A stretch of 34,479 nucleotides of DNA, from assembly GCA_024278595.1 (NCBI GenBank), contig JAJRSW010000032.1:1-34479 (forward strand), written 5' to 3'. The notes under the pieces were generated by a model. That model had not been told where the DNA came from and searched no databases. It saw only the letters and a program-made list of their open reading frames with translations. A program made the position numbers and the translations under genes. Shown here in pieces: positions 17,094 through 26,663 of this stretch (the stretch's first letter is position 1; each line of letters begins with the position of its first letter). Origin of the DNA: Fidelibacterota bacterium (lineage in GTDB: Bacteria; Fidelibacterota; UBA8477; JABMPR01).

Positions 17094-18119
17094 ATGATAA
17101 CCAAACCGCTCAGATCCGTGTTAAAGGTTCCGGTTGTAATAATCTTTGTCTGCCTAAGTTTCTTACCCGAGGTCCTTTACGCTGCACCGCTTAACGAACC
17201 TGACCTGGAAAAACAATTCAGTCTGGTACTACAGGAAAAAGCAGAACAGAATTTTACGCTTGGCCTGGCACTGGGAGCTGGCGCTGCCAAAGGCTTTGCT
17301 CATATTGGTGTTTTAAAGGCTTTGGAAGAAGCCGGCGTTCGCATAGATATGATCGCAGGGAGTAGTATGGGAGCTATTATAGGTGGAGGGTACGCGGCCG
17401 GGTTATCCGTAACAGAACTATCCGATGTGGCCTTGAATTCTGATTGGCTCGATGTTTTGCAGCTATTGGATCCGGTTTTCCCCACCCGTGGCTTTATTGA
17501 TGGTCAGAAGATCAAATTATTTTTAGATGACCTCTATGGTGGCAGGAATATTGAAGATCTGTCAATTCCCTTCGCTGCTACAACAGTGGACATCCTCAAG
17601 GGTGATCTTTACGTGATCAATGAGGGTAATCTGGCCAATGCAGCTCGGGCCAGTTCCTCCATCCCTATTTTATTTAATCCGCTAGCCAGTGGGGATCGTG
17701 TTCTGGTGGATGGGGGGATGATCGATCCGGTACCCATCGATGTGGTCCGTTCCATGGGAGCTGATTATATCATTGCGGTCAATGTATTGGCTTTCCCTGA
17801 CGGCAAAGATGATATACTGGATTTTGCCTACTTGAGTGGTGATGATCTGGAGAACAGCAAATCCCGCTGGCGGATCCCTAAAGCCAATGAGCCCTGGTAC
17901 ACTGCCGGCCAGCCCAACTTGGCCGAAATTGCTCACGAAACAGTGATCCTGTCCATGGCGCTGATTGCCGCCAATCAGGTAGAATTAGCCAATCCGGATG
18001 TATTGATCAATGTGAGTACTGGTTTAGCAGCCTGGAATTTCCTGGAAGCTGAGATCGCCATCAAAAAAGGCTATGACGAGACTATCAAAGCGCTGGAACG
18101 TATCAGGAACCCGGATTAA
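17094..18119 (+). CDS. Patatin-like phospholipase (RssA type)
   Basis: A patatin-fold serine hydrolase. The frame is open from 17013, which would overlap the nuclease gene by 17 bases. The ATG at 17094 is preferred because it gives a clean signal peptide (about 27 residues, ending before AAPLNEP). Numbered from 17013, the motifs are: oxyanion loop LGAGAAKGFAHIG; nucleophile GSSMG (Ser118); dyad Asp233 in DGGMIDPVP. It should hydrolyse acyl esters of lipids in the periplasm or at a membrane. It is a full-length, RssA/NTE-like single domain without a C-terminal beta-barrel. The ribosome-binding site is weak for either start. Confidence 0.88.
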   Translation: MITKPLRSVLKVPVVIIFVCLSFLPEVLYAAPLNEPDLEKQFSLVLQEKAEQNFTLGLALGAGAAKGFAHIGVLKALEEAGVRIDMIAGSSMGAIIGGGYAAGLSVTELSDVALNSDWLDVLQLLDPVFPTRGFIDGQKIKLFLDDLYGGRNIEDLSIPFAATTVDILKGDLYVINEGNLANAARASSSIPILFNPLASGDRVLVDGGMIDPVPIDVVRSMGADYIIAVNVLAFPDGKDDILDFAYLSGDDLENSKSRWRIPKANEPWYTAGQPNLAEIAHETVILSMALIAANQVELANPDVLINVSTGLAAWNFLEAEIAIKKGYDETIKALERIRNPD

Positions 18120-18233
18120 CCGGTATTTAACCTGGATTATTTTGGGGCTTTATTTGGTGAGATGACAATCCACTCCATTCACGCATTGGACTTGTGGAAG
18201 TATGCTATTAATCCGGCGGATAATAAGTGTGTC

Positions 18234-18253
18234 TCCCTGAGCTCGTCGAAGGG
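18234..18253. repeat. CCCTGAGC-TCGTCGAAGGG interspersed repeat
   Basis: TCCCTGAGCTCGTCGAAGGG matches a very common short intergenic repeat (CCCTGAGCTTGTCGAAGGG type) of many bacterial genomes. It is a single copy here, within the 295-base gap after the patatin gene. The assignment is from memory of the family. Confidence 0.45.
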
Positions 18254-18344
18254 TCTACCCAGGCGGTTTAAATGAAATCCAGCTTTAACATTAATGTCCG
18301 CCAGTTTAATATCGGTGAGATACTATATGTTTCGCGCTTTACAG

Positions 18345-18366
18345 GAGCTGGATAGGCAGCTTTTTT
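18345..18366 (+). terminator. Candidate terminator before GH-like lipoprotein gene
   Basis: AGCTG (18346-18350) pairs with CAGCT (18357-18361), and the hairpin runs straight into a T tract (to 18366). The stem is short but the T run is right. It lies about 225 bases after the patatin stop. Confidence 0.45.
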
Positions 18367-18414
18367 AACAAATGTTTTGGTTGATTCCTACCCAGCCAGG
18401 TTGAAATTAAATCC

Positions 18415-19857
18415 ATGGGAAAACCTCAATTTTCAAAGATACTGAGAGGATCAACAGGTCTGTTGCTGCTCCTCAGCCTGATGTGGTCCTGTAGCTTTAT
18501 GGGGGACCGCAAAAAAAAACAGTATAGCCCCATTGAATTTGATCTCAGCCGGGATACTGGTCCGTTTGGCGGTCTGGGTGCCAACGTACCGATTAGTTTT
18601 TACAGCCGGCGGATGAAACCGCTTCAAACTTTAAATGACCTGGGTATAAAGGTGATCCGAGTTAAACGTGAGGACGATAACTGGGACAATATTCTAGCTC
18701 TGCGAAGGGCGACACAGCGGCTGGGAATTAAGTGGATCTACAGTCTTGATGACATACCCATGAGCTTTGTAAATCAGCAGGGAAAATTGATCGATGTAGC
18801 TGGTTTTGCTCAATGGTGGGCTGAAGAGGTCGATGAATTGTCTTATCAGGAAGTACCTGCAGATTATATCGAATTACTGGACGCTCCCGATCTGTCCTCA
18901 AGTGATTCACTCCCCCTGTCCCCAGATTCATATAATGCCTTGATCCATGCCACCCGGAAAGAGCTGGATCTGCGTGGATTTCAACAGGTGGGGATCGTTG
19001 GTCCTGGTCTATCTCGTCCTGATCTACCTGGAGATTTGGAAAGATGGTATATGGACCTGGACCAGGAAGCCTTTGAAAGTCTTGATCGTTGGACTGTCCA
19101 GATCTGGGACGATAGTACTGAAGGGGGTCGCCATGGCAATGCCCTGGAGGGTCTGGTAAATTACCTGGCTGAGATCGAATCGCTGAAGCCGATTATTGTG
19201 AGTGCCTACGCCACGACTCAAACGACTTTTGATCAGCAGGAGTATCCTGACCCCGCTCAGTATGACCTGCTGGGAAATCTGAACACATTTGAAACTTATT
19301 ATTACAGTGCCAGCTTTAGTATGCCCTACGCGCTCAGGGTATATTCAAACACCCTGAAATTGCTTGAACCAGGTGGTATAACCCCCCTTGTTTATCAGAT
19401 CTATGATGCACCCGCCGATGTTAAATTCAAAAAACGTTCCTGGGGTCTGCTGGATCTGAATGGTGTGGCCAAACCAGTGTTTACCATGCTTACCAATCTG
19501 ATAAAACGGATCCCTGATAATGCGGTCATTGTTCCACCAGTTGAAAAACCTCAACCAAACCTGACCAGCCTGACCTTCAAAACTCAGAAACGGGTCGTGC
19601 TGACGATCTGCAATGAGGCTAGCCAGACCAAAGCCATTCAGGTTCATCTGTACGGTCTTACCCGGACCCTGGAGCTTGCCCAGACTGTTAGCCTGATCAC
19701 ACCAGAAATAAATCCAGTCGAACGGGGCAAACGGGATGTCGTTGAGACCCTGGAAGCTGAACCAAAGATACGTTATGATGGAGAAAATCAGAGCTACCTG
19801 TTTACTGTAACTATGGCACCACAGTCGATCCTGATCGCTGAGTTTAGAGTTAAATAG
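18415..19857 (+). CDS. Lipoprotein, glycoside-hydrolase-like
   Basis: A 480-residue protein with a lipoprotein signal (LSLMWSC, lipidation at Cys26). The body reads like a clan-A TIM barrel: GPFGGLGANVPISFYS near the start, strand-turn segments such as LGIKVIRVKREDD and IKWIYSLDD, and a closing WGLLDLNGVAKPVF like the end of GH30/GH39-type barrels. A beta-rich domain follows (about 375-480). The usual Asn-Glu acid/base after strand 4 is not obvious; the corresponding region reads IELLDAPD. It may therefore be inactive, or a remote family. The assignment is by overall pattern only. Confidence 0.5.
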   Translation: MGKPQFSKILRGSTGLLLLLSLMWSCSFMGDRKKKQYSPIEFDLSRDTGPFGGLGANVPISFYSRRMKPLQTLNDLGIKVIRVKREDDNWDNILALRRATQRLGIKWIYSLDDIPMSFVNQQGKLIDVAGFAQWWAEEVDELSYQEVPADYIELLDAPDLSSSDSLPLSPDSYNALIHATRKELDLRGFQQVGIVGPGLSRPDLPGDLERWYMDLDQEAFESLDRWTVQIWDDSTEGGRHGNALEGLVNYLAEIESLKPIIVSAYATTQTTFDQQEYPDPAQYDLLGNLNTFETYYYSASFSMPYALRVYSNTLKLLEPGGITPLVYQIYDAPADVKFKKRSWGLLDLNGVAKPVFTMLTNLIKRIPDNAVIVPPVEKPQPNLTSLTFKTQKRVVLTICNEASQTKAIQVHLYGLTRTLELAQTVSLITPEINPVERGKRDVVETLEAEPKIRYDGENQSYLFTVTMAPQSILIAEFRVK

Positions 19858-19907
19858 AACCAGCACCCTCAAAACAAAGCTGAACATTTTCACCCTTATC
19901 TTATAGA

Positions 19908-21212
19908 TTGACCGATGTGAATACCAAACTTACCAACAGACATATCTTGAAGTTCTGGCTTCCCCTGGCCGGCACCTGGTTGATGATGTCCCTGGAGGGT
20001 CCTTTCATCGCTGCCATTATTGCTCGATTGGTGGACCCAAAATTTAATCTGGCAGCCTATGGGGTCGCCTTTTCTTTTGCCCTTATTATCGAGGCGCCGG
20101 TGATCATGATGATGACCGCCTCAACCAAACTGGTCCATGACTATCAAACATTAAGTAAGCTCCGTCAGTTCACCTGGATATTGAACGCGGTGATCACCGG
20201 GATCATGTTGATCCTGCTAATTCCGGATGTTTTCTTTTATATTACGATGGATCTCATCGGCTTACCTGAGAACGTGGCTCATTTAACTCATATCGCAACG
20301 ATCATAATGATCCCCTGGCCGGGAGCAATTGGCTACCGACGGTTCTACCAGGGAGTTCTCATTCGAAATCAGGCCACCCGACTGGTTGCTCTGGGAACCG
20401 TGATACGTTTGATCGCCATGTCCTCGACTGCCCTGGGATTGTTCTTCTTTACAACTTTACCCGGCGTCTATATTGGTATGGCAGCCCTCTCTGTCGGGGT
20501 CTCACTGGAAGCTCTAAGCACCCGGGTCATGGTGCAGCCAATTCTTAAGCGATTAAGAGCTTCACAGGTGTCCAGGGAGCCTGAAGAGTTACTCAATTTC
20601 AGGGTGATCAGCAAATTTTACTACCCCCTGGCCCTCACTTCCATGTTGACCCTGGGTGTCCATCCCTTTATCACATTTTTTATTGGAAAAAGTATGCTGG
20701 CACTTGAATCCTTGGCGGTGTTGCCCGTGGTCAGTTCATTTGTGTTTATTTTCAGGGGGGTGGGGCTTTCATTTCAGGAAGCAGCCATCACTTTATGGGG
20801 GGAGAGTCATGAAAATAATCGGGTGGTTACCCGCTTTGCCACTGCTCTGGGATCTAGCCTGGCGCTGGCATTGATCTTTACTGCATTTACACCTCTCTCC
20901 AGGATCTGGTTTTCTAACATCAGCGGCTTGACAAATGAATTGACAACCCTGGCTCTGACGCCCCTCATGATAATGGGTGTGTTTCCCGCCTCCACTGTTC
21001 TGATCTCATTTCAGCGGGCGAAATTGGTCAAAGCTGGTCACACCAGCCCCATCACCATCGCCACGGTAATCGAAGTTACCGGTATCATCGTGATCCTCTA
21101 TTTTGCCATCATTCAACTGTCGGCTATCGGGGTAACCGCTGCTGCTGCCGCTTTCGTATCAGGACGGCTGGCCGCTAATGTTTATCTCTATTTTCAGACT
21201 CGAAAATTGTAG
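19908..21212 (+). CDS. MOP-superfamily membrane transporter
   Basis: A 434-residue polytopic membrane protein with about 12 hydrophobic segments. The beginning, FWLPLAGTWLMMSLEGPFIA, and the repeated two-half layout resemble MATE/ANKH-like members of the MOP flippase superfamily. The substrate cannot be inferred. The frame opens at TTG (19908), with a GTG three codons later (19917); neither has a good ribosome-binding site. It lies 50 bases after the glycosidase-like lipoprotein gene on the same strand, so co-transcription is possible. Confidence 0.65.
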   Translation: MTDVNTKLTNRHILKFWLPLAGTWLMMSLEGPFIAAIIARLVDPKFNLAAYGVAFSFALIIEAPVIMMMTASTKLVHDYQTLSKLRQFTWILNAVITGIMLILLIPDVFFYITMDLIGLPENVAHLTHIATIIMIPWPGAIGYRRFYQGVLIRNQATRLVALGTVIRLIAMSSTALGLFFFTTLPGVYIGMAALSVGVSLEALSTRVMVQPILKRLRASQVSREPEELLNFRVISKFYYPLALTSMLTLGVHPFITFFIGKSMLALESLAVLPVVSSFVFIFRGVGLSFQEAAITLWGESHENNRVVTRFATALGSSLALALIFTAFTPLSRIWFSNISGLTNELTTLALTPLMIMGVFPASTVLISFQRAKLVKAGHTSPITIATVIEVTGIIVILYFAIIQLSAIGVTAAAAAFVSGRLAANVYLYFQTRKL

Positions 21213-21350
21213 CTCGGAATGGACCAGAAGTTCTAGAAATTGTTATTTTCTTGCTTTTTAAGGTCTTGATACCTATGCCGGTCACATCTATTTTTTAGCA
21301 CGACGAACAACTAGCTCGGGGTATCCTGAAAAAGGACAGGAAAGATTAAG

Positions 21351-23246
21351 ATGAGATCACAATCAGATGCATTAGTCGTATTGATAATATTCAGTATAAG
21401 CATTCTTTTCGTCAATTGTAGTGGAACTGATCCTTTGTCGGTCAAGGATGGTGTAGTGGATCTGCGTAACTATGATTTTGAACAACATATTAACCTTGAT
21501 GGTGAATGGCGTTTTGTTTGGAATGGGGATCTTCCGAAAGAAACTTCACAGGCTGGAAATTATACAAACATTGGAGTTCCAGATGCCTGGAATGGTTATG
21601 AATACGCCGGAGTGGAGCTTTCCGGGAAAGGGTCGGGTTCCTATTCTTTGACTATACTGCTGCCTGAACGAGCTGCCAAATACGCACTTGAGTTTCCCAC
21701 GGTAGGCACGGCTTATAACCTTTTTATAAATGACCAATTGGTGGGCGGAATAGGAATATACTCCACTGACATGACCCTGGCCAGCCCCAGCTATGAACCC
21801 CGTGTATTTGATCTCGGCCAGCAGGCAAAGCAGATAAATCTGAGAATTGATGTTTCCAACTATCACCACCGTTTAGGTGGTCTTTGGGAGTCGATCACAT
21901 TTGGAAAAGTGGCGAAGATTCAAGCGCATCGGGAAAATCGAGTGGCCCGTGAACTCTTTATGTTCGGTGCTATTATTGTAATGGGGATCTATCATCTTGG
22001 GATCTATTCCTTGCGAACCAGGGGACATGCAGCTTTGTTCTTTGGACTTTTCTGTTTGATAGTTGGAATGAGGACACTGACTACGGGGGAGGTCTTTCTG
22101 CATCAATTATGGCCATCCCTGCCCTGGCAGATCCTGGTCAAGATCGAATATCTCAGTTTTTATTCTGGAATCGCAATTTTCATTCTCTTCATTCGGGTTC
22201 AATTTCCAGACGAGATTGGAAAACGGGCAACTCAGATCATTGCTGGAATAGCCGGCCTATTTGTCCTGCTGGTCCTTTTTACAAAGGTCATCGTATTCTC
22301 CACATCTCTGGTCTATTTCCAGCCATTTAGCCTGCTTGCCATCGGTTATGTGATCTATGGGCTAACCCTGGCATTTCTGCGAGGAGAAGAAGGCTCAGGT
22401 CTGGTGCTGTTGGGCTTTATGGCGATTGTGGTCACTTTTCTTAATGATATCCTTTATGTGAACAATTTCATTCAGACCGGGCATCTGATATCCTTCGGTC
22501 TACTCATATTTATTTTATCCCAGGCATTTTTGATCTCCATCCGTTTCACAAAAGCTTATGCTACCATTGACACACAACGTATCAAACTGGAGCAGACGAA
22601 TAACGCCTTCCACTCGGAGATAGAGATCCGGAAAGCAGCCGAGCAGGAGGTTCTCCAGCATAAGGATCATTTAGAAGATCTGGTCAAGGATCGTACGGAA
22701 GAGTTACAGGTTGCTAATGAAAGGCTTAAGGAATTGTCACGCGTGGATGGTCTTACCGGTATTGCAAATCGTCGCCGGATGGATGAGGAATTGGATCGCG
22801 AGTGGAAACGGATGTTACGTGAAAAACGACCTCTAAGTGTCATCCTCTCTGATATAGACCATTTCAAACTGTATAATGATACCTACGGCCATCAACAGGG
22901 TGATGGCTGCCTGATTCAGGTTGCCAATGCCATCAAAGATTCAGTGAATCGCCCAGGTGACCTGACCGCCCGCTATGGGGGAGAGGAATTCTGCATCGTG
23001 TTACCTGAAACGGGGATTGAAGGGGCCAGTCGGATCGCAGAGCGGGTCAGACAAAACGTCCGCAACCTGAATCTGGAGCATAAATCATCCAAGATGGCTT
23101 CAGTCGTTACCTTGAGTCTGGGTGTGGCAACCCTGATCCCCACTAGCGACAGCAACCCCACCATTCTTCTGAAAGCGGCTGATCGAGCACTTTATCAGGC
23201 CAAGGGTAATGGCCGTGATCGCGTAGAGCGGAATTTGGACGAATAG
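21351..23246 (+). CDS. 7TMR-DISM diguanylate cyclase
   Basis: A 631-residue membrane signalling enzyme that makes cyclic di-GMP from two GTP. Layout: a signal or lipoprotein-like N terminus (FVNCSG); an extracytoplasmic beta-sandwich domain (about 35-185, INLDGEWRFVW ... LRIDVSNYHHRLGG) resembling 7TMR-DISM sensors; about seven membrane helices (200-400); a coiled coil (about 405-470); and a GGDEF domain. The active site is RYGGEEF (Gly543-Phe547), and the inhibitory site RPGD (Arg534-Asp537) is intact five residues upstream, so product feedback is expected. AGGAAAG precedes the ATG. The gene converges on the hybrid kinase gene with a 43-base gap. Confidence 0.93.
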   Translation: MRSQSDALVVLIIFSISILFVNCSGTDPLSVKDGVVDLRNYDFEQHINLDGEWRFVWNGDLPKETSQAGNYTNIGVPDAWNGYEYAGVELSGKGSGSYSLTILLPERAAKYALEFPTVGTAYNLFINDQLVGGIGIYSTDMTLASPSYEPRVFDLGQQAKQINLRIDVSNYHHRLGGLWESITFGKVAKIQAHRENRVARELFMFGAIIVMGIYHLGIYSLRTRGHAALFFGLFCLIVGMRTLTTGEVFLHQLWPSLPWQILVKIEYLSFYSGIAIFILFIRVQFPDEIGKRATQIIAGIAGLFVLLVLFTKVIVFSTSLVYFQPFSLLAIGYVIYGLTLAFLRGEEGSGLVLLGFMAIVVTFLNDILYVNNFIQTGHLISFGLLIFILSQAFLISIRFTKAYATIDTQRIKLEQTNNAFHSEIEIRKAAEQEVLQHKDHLEDLVKDRTEELQVANERLKELSRVDGLTGIANRRRMDEELDREWKRMLREKRPLSVILSDIDHFKLYNDTYGHQQGDGCLIQVANAIKDSVNRPGDLTARYGGEEFCIVLPETGIEGASRIAERVRQNVRNLNLEHKSSKMASVVTLSLGVATLIPTSDSNPTILLKAADRALYQAKGNGRDRVERNLDE

Positions 23247-23289
23247 TTTGACCCTCATCCCGGAGTGAAAATCCAAAGATATCCACGGG

Positions 23290-26200
23290 TCATGTTTTCA
23301 GATTTTTTTGGATGATCTCTAAAAGCTGTGATCGAAAAATGGGTTTGGTGATAAAATCATTGCAGCCTGCGTCCATACATTTTTCCCGGTCAGATACAAA
23401 GGCGTGAGCCGTTAGAGCGATCACCGGAAGTTCACTGAATCGATCATCTTCTCGCACCCATTTAACTAATGCCAATCCATCTTCTCCCCCCACCAGCGAG
23501 AGATCGGTCACCACCAGATCAAGGGGAGTAGTGTCTAGAATATTCCGCCCCTCCTCAACTGTGGTGGCAAAATGGACCTCATAATCATTTTTGAGGAATA
23601 ACCCGAAAAGTCGTTGAGCATTCTCATCATCTTCTACGATCAGGACGGTTTTTCGGTTCTCTTCAGCTACCTTAGAAGTTTTTACCGGCAATATCTCTTC
23701 AGTGGCAGGTCGCTCAAGTTCCATTACCCCCTTCTCAGAGGGCGTGGATGAATCTCCACCTGCCTGCACGGGGAATCGAATAAAAAAGGAAGAACCCTGC
23801 CCCTTTTTACTTTCAACTTCGATCCTCAGATCATGTAACTCGAAATTCTTTTTGGCAATCGTCAGACCAAGTCCCAAACCCTGATAGTCTTTGGTATAGC
23901 CCATGCTCTCCTGGCTGAAACTTTCAAAGATACTTTTGATTGCATCTTCAGCGATACCAATACCAGTATCGCGTATCTCCAATAAATATTCGCTGGTTTT
24001 TTCGGTGGTGAGAAACAGATCGACTTGTCCTTCGTCGGTGTAATTGATGGCATTGTCCACGAGATTGGCAATTGCTCCCACCAGCAGATTTTTATCACCT
24101 AGGATCCAACATGGTTCCGGCGGTTCATGATACATGAATTTGATCTGTTTTGTTTGAGCGGCGACCTTTTGGTCAGTGTAGATGTCATTAACGATCTTGG
24201 TCAGGTCAATGGAAACGGCTTCAAAACTGGTAGCTCCAGCTTCTATCTCACTCAGATCAATAATAGAGTGAACGGTTCTGGTCAAACGATCGCTATTGCG
24301 ACGGATCACATCAAAATATTCCATATCCTGATCTGAGAGTTTCCCCTTGATACGATTGAAAATCAGATCGATATAGCCAATGATAGAAGTAAGGGGGGTT
24401 CGAATCTCGTGGGACATATTGGCCAGGAAGAAACCTTTGACCTCTTCAGATCGCTCAGCCTGCTCCGCGACCTTTTGGAGCTCCTCCTCGGCCATCTTCC
24501 GGTCACTGATATCCCGAGCCGTAGCCAACAGCACCTCTTTGCCGAAATAATGAACTTTATTGACTTGAACTTCTTTTGGAAATGATTGTCCGTTTTTTCG
24601 CTTGCCCCAGAATTCAAATCTTTGGGGTTTACCGGCAAAGGCCTTTCTCATGGCGGACCGGATCTCATTCAGGTCGTTGTATCCTTCAGCAGAGAGATCA
24701 GCAGGTGTTTTTCCAATGAAAAACTCACGTTTATATCCATACATCTGCTCCGCACCACGATTTACATCAATGAATTTGCCAAGGGGGTCCAGGATATAGA
24801 TGGCATCGCTGGTTGAATTAAAAATATCCAGATAACTTTGTTTAGAGCGCTCCAGTTCCAGCTCAGAATGTTTTTTATCACTGATATCTTCTATAATACT
24901 GATAAAGCTGGATCGGCCAGTTTCGTCTGAAAGACCGGAAATTGTGGCATTCACCCAAAACTTCTCCTGGTTCCTGCGCATGACTTCCAATTCACCCCGC
25001 CAGACCTCACCCCGTTTGATGGTTGCGATTAGCTCTGAGGCGAATTCAGGTGTAATAATATCAGATTGCAAGATCGCCGGGAACTCGCTGATTACTTCAT
25101 CCCGGGTATAGCCGGTCATGGTAACGAATTTTGGATTTACATAGGTGATCAGTCCGTCAGAATCAGTGATGACAATTGCTGAATGACTCTGTTCGACCAC
25201 CTTTGACAATTTTTCCAGTTCAATGAGTTGCTGTTTTCGCTCGCGCAGGTCTCGACCAATGAGTAGAAAATTGCTAATCTCACTCATCTCCAACATTGGA
25301 TTGGAGCTGATCTCGATTGGAATTTCTTCGCCGGATTTTGCCAACAGGTACATTTCATACCGTTGGGTACTATGGTCGCCCCGCCAGCGCTCTTTGAGGT
25401 GCTCATCCATCTCAGGCACTGATCGAGGTGCGACAAACTGTTCCAGGCTATGCTCAAGGATGTCTTTGCTGGGATATCCCAGTAAGGAAATAGTAGATGG
25501 ATTTATATAACTGATCAATCCATCCATATCGTGGACCAGAACCATATCCTCTGCTATCTCAGCAAATCGGTGAAAGCGTTCTTCACTTCTGGCCAACTCT
25601 TTACGAGCCTGTCCTACCTGCTTCTTGATGGCTAAATCATGTAACCGGCTGCCAACTTTGCGAGCCAATTCTGTAAAAAGGCGCAGAAACTCAGTATTAG
25701 ACACCAGGGAAGGCAACACAACCGTTGATAATACGCCATAAACATGCTTCCCATAACCAATCCTCACATTGATAACGGGTTTTCCTGAAAAGTGGTCTGC
25801 CATAGCACAATCGCTGCAGGTGTCATTGGGATACGTGGCTATTATTGCATCTTTCTGGCTTAACACGGTTCTGATACAATTGGCTAATGTACCGTCCTGC
25901 TTGAAAGGATGGATCCCCTCGGGTAGCTCGAGTTGGCTGGATGAAGTTTCAAAACGGATACTGAGGTCGTCATCAATGAGACCTGCCCAGGAAAATTGAA
26001 AAGCTGGGAATCGGGTCAATAATTGACAAAGCTGATCAAGATATCCAGCTTCATCTGTGGTTTCTTCACCGATGACATCGATATCGTTCAGCGTATAGAG
26101 CAATTGATTGAGGTGCTCTATTTTGGTCTCTGTGTCAAATTTATAAAGCGCCATTTCAATGTTTGAATGCAGGTCCTTTTCATTGAATGGTTTGATGATA

Positions 26201-26505
26201 TAACCATAAGGGGAGGTGACTTTTGCGCGTTCAAGGATGCTCTTATCTGAGGTGGCGGTTACAAACACAAAGGGGATGTCATGTTCATTGCGTAGTTTAT
26301 CTGCGAAGTCGATGCCGTCTTGTTCCCCGTGTAGCAGGATATCCACCAGGACAATATCTGGACGGTTATCATGAATCTCAACCAAGGCAGTTTCCGTGGT
26401 GGAACATATTTTCCCCACATCATAACCCAATTTGTTCAGAATGATCGCACTGTTCTCGGCGATGAGACGTTCGTCTTCAACAATGAGAACTTTAATTTTA
26501 CTCAT
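23290..26505 (-). CDS. Hybrid histidine kinase with two receiver domains
   Basis: A 1071-residue cytosolic hybrid kinase. Domains in order: receiver (1-125, Asp55 in LVDILLHG); GAF-like region (about 150-300, containing CSDC); three PAS domains (about 310-435, 435-555, 555-680); HisKA (His699 in MSHEIRTPL); HATPase (N box LVDNAINYT, G1 DTGIGIAED, G2 GLGLGLTIAKK); and a C-terminal receiver (945-1071, Asp1001 in VVTDLSL). It has no membrane segment, so signals must be internal or carried by partners. GAGGAG lies four bases before the ATG. It is the last gene of a leftward run after the transglutaminase-like lipoprotein, with a 158-base gap. No separate output regulator is adjacent. Confidence 0.93.
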   Translation of the reverse strand: MSKIKVLIVEDERLIAENSAIILNKLGYDVGKICSTTETALVEIHDNRPDIVLVDILLHGEQDGIDFADKLRNEHDIPFVFVTATSDKSILERAKVTSPYGYIIKPFNEKDLHSNIEMALYKFDTETKIEHLNQLLYTLNDIDVIGEETTDEAGYLDQLCQLLTRFPAFQFSWAGLIDDDLSIRFETSSSQLELPEGIHPFKQDGTLANCIRTVLSQKDAIIATYPNDTCSDCAMADHFSGKPVINVRIGYGKHVYGVLSTVVLPSLVSNTEFLRLFTELARKVGSRLHDLAIKKQVGQARKELARSEERFHRFAEIAEDMVLVHDMDGLISYINPSTISLLGYPSKDILEHSLEQFVAPRSVPEMDEHLKERWRGDHSTQRYEMYLLAKSGEEIPIEISSNPMLEMSEISNFLLIGRDLRERKQQLIELEKLSKVVEQSHSAIVITDSDGLITYVNPKFVTMTGYTRDEVISEFPAILQSDIITPEFASELIATIKRGEVWRGELEVMRRNQEKFWVNATISGLSDETGRSSFISIIEDISDKKHSELELERSKQSYLDIFNSTSDAIYILDPLGKFIDVNRGAEQMYGYKREFFIGKTPADLSAEGYNDLNEIRSAMRKAFAGKPQRFEFWGKRKNGQSFPKEVQVNKVHYFGKEVLLATARDISDRKMAEEELQKVAEQAERSEEVKGFFLANMSHEIRTPLTSIIGYIDLIFNRIKGKLSDQDMEYFDVIRRNSDRLTRTVHSIIDLSEIEAGATSFEAVSIDLTKIVNDIYTDQKVAAQTKQIKFMYHEPPEPCWILGDKNLLVGAIANLVDNAINYTDEGQVDLFLTTEKTSEYLLEIRDTGIGIAEDAIKSIFESFSQESMGYTKDYQGLGLGLTIAKKNFELHDLRIEVESKKGQGSSFFIRFPVQAGGDSSTPSEKGVMELERPATEEILPVKTSKVAEENRKTVLIVEDDENAQRLFGLFLKNDYEVHFATTVEEGRNILDTTPLDLVVTDLSLVGGEDGLALVKWVREDDRFSELPVIALTAHAFVSDREKCMDAGCNDFITKPIFRSQLLEIIQKNLKT

Positions 26506-26663
26506 GGTCTCCTCGTTTTAACTAGCTGGAGGGATATTGAAGGGTCTTTTATAGGGTAATTAGCTTGACACATGTCGAGTTCACTTCCATTCCAAATTGA
26601 AACGAAGATGAAATATTACTTTTTTACTCTTGGTTATCAATGTCTTTTTTTTCTTGAGTGACC

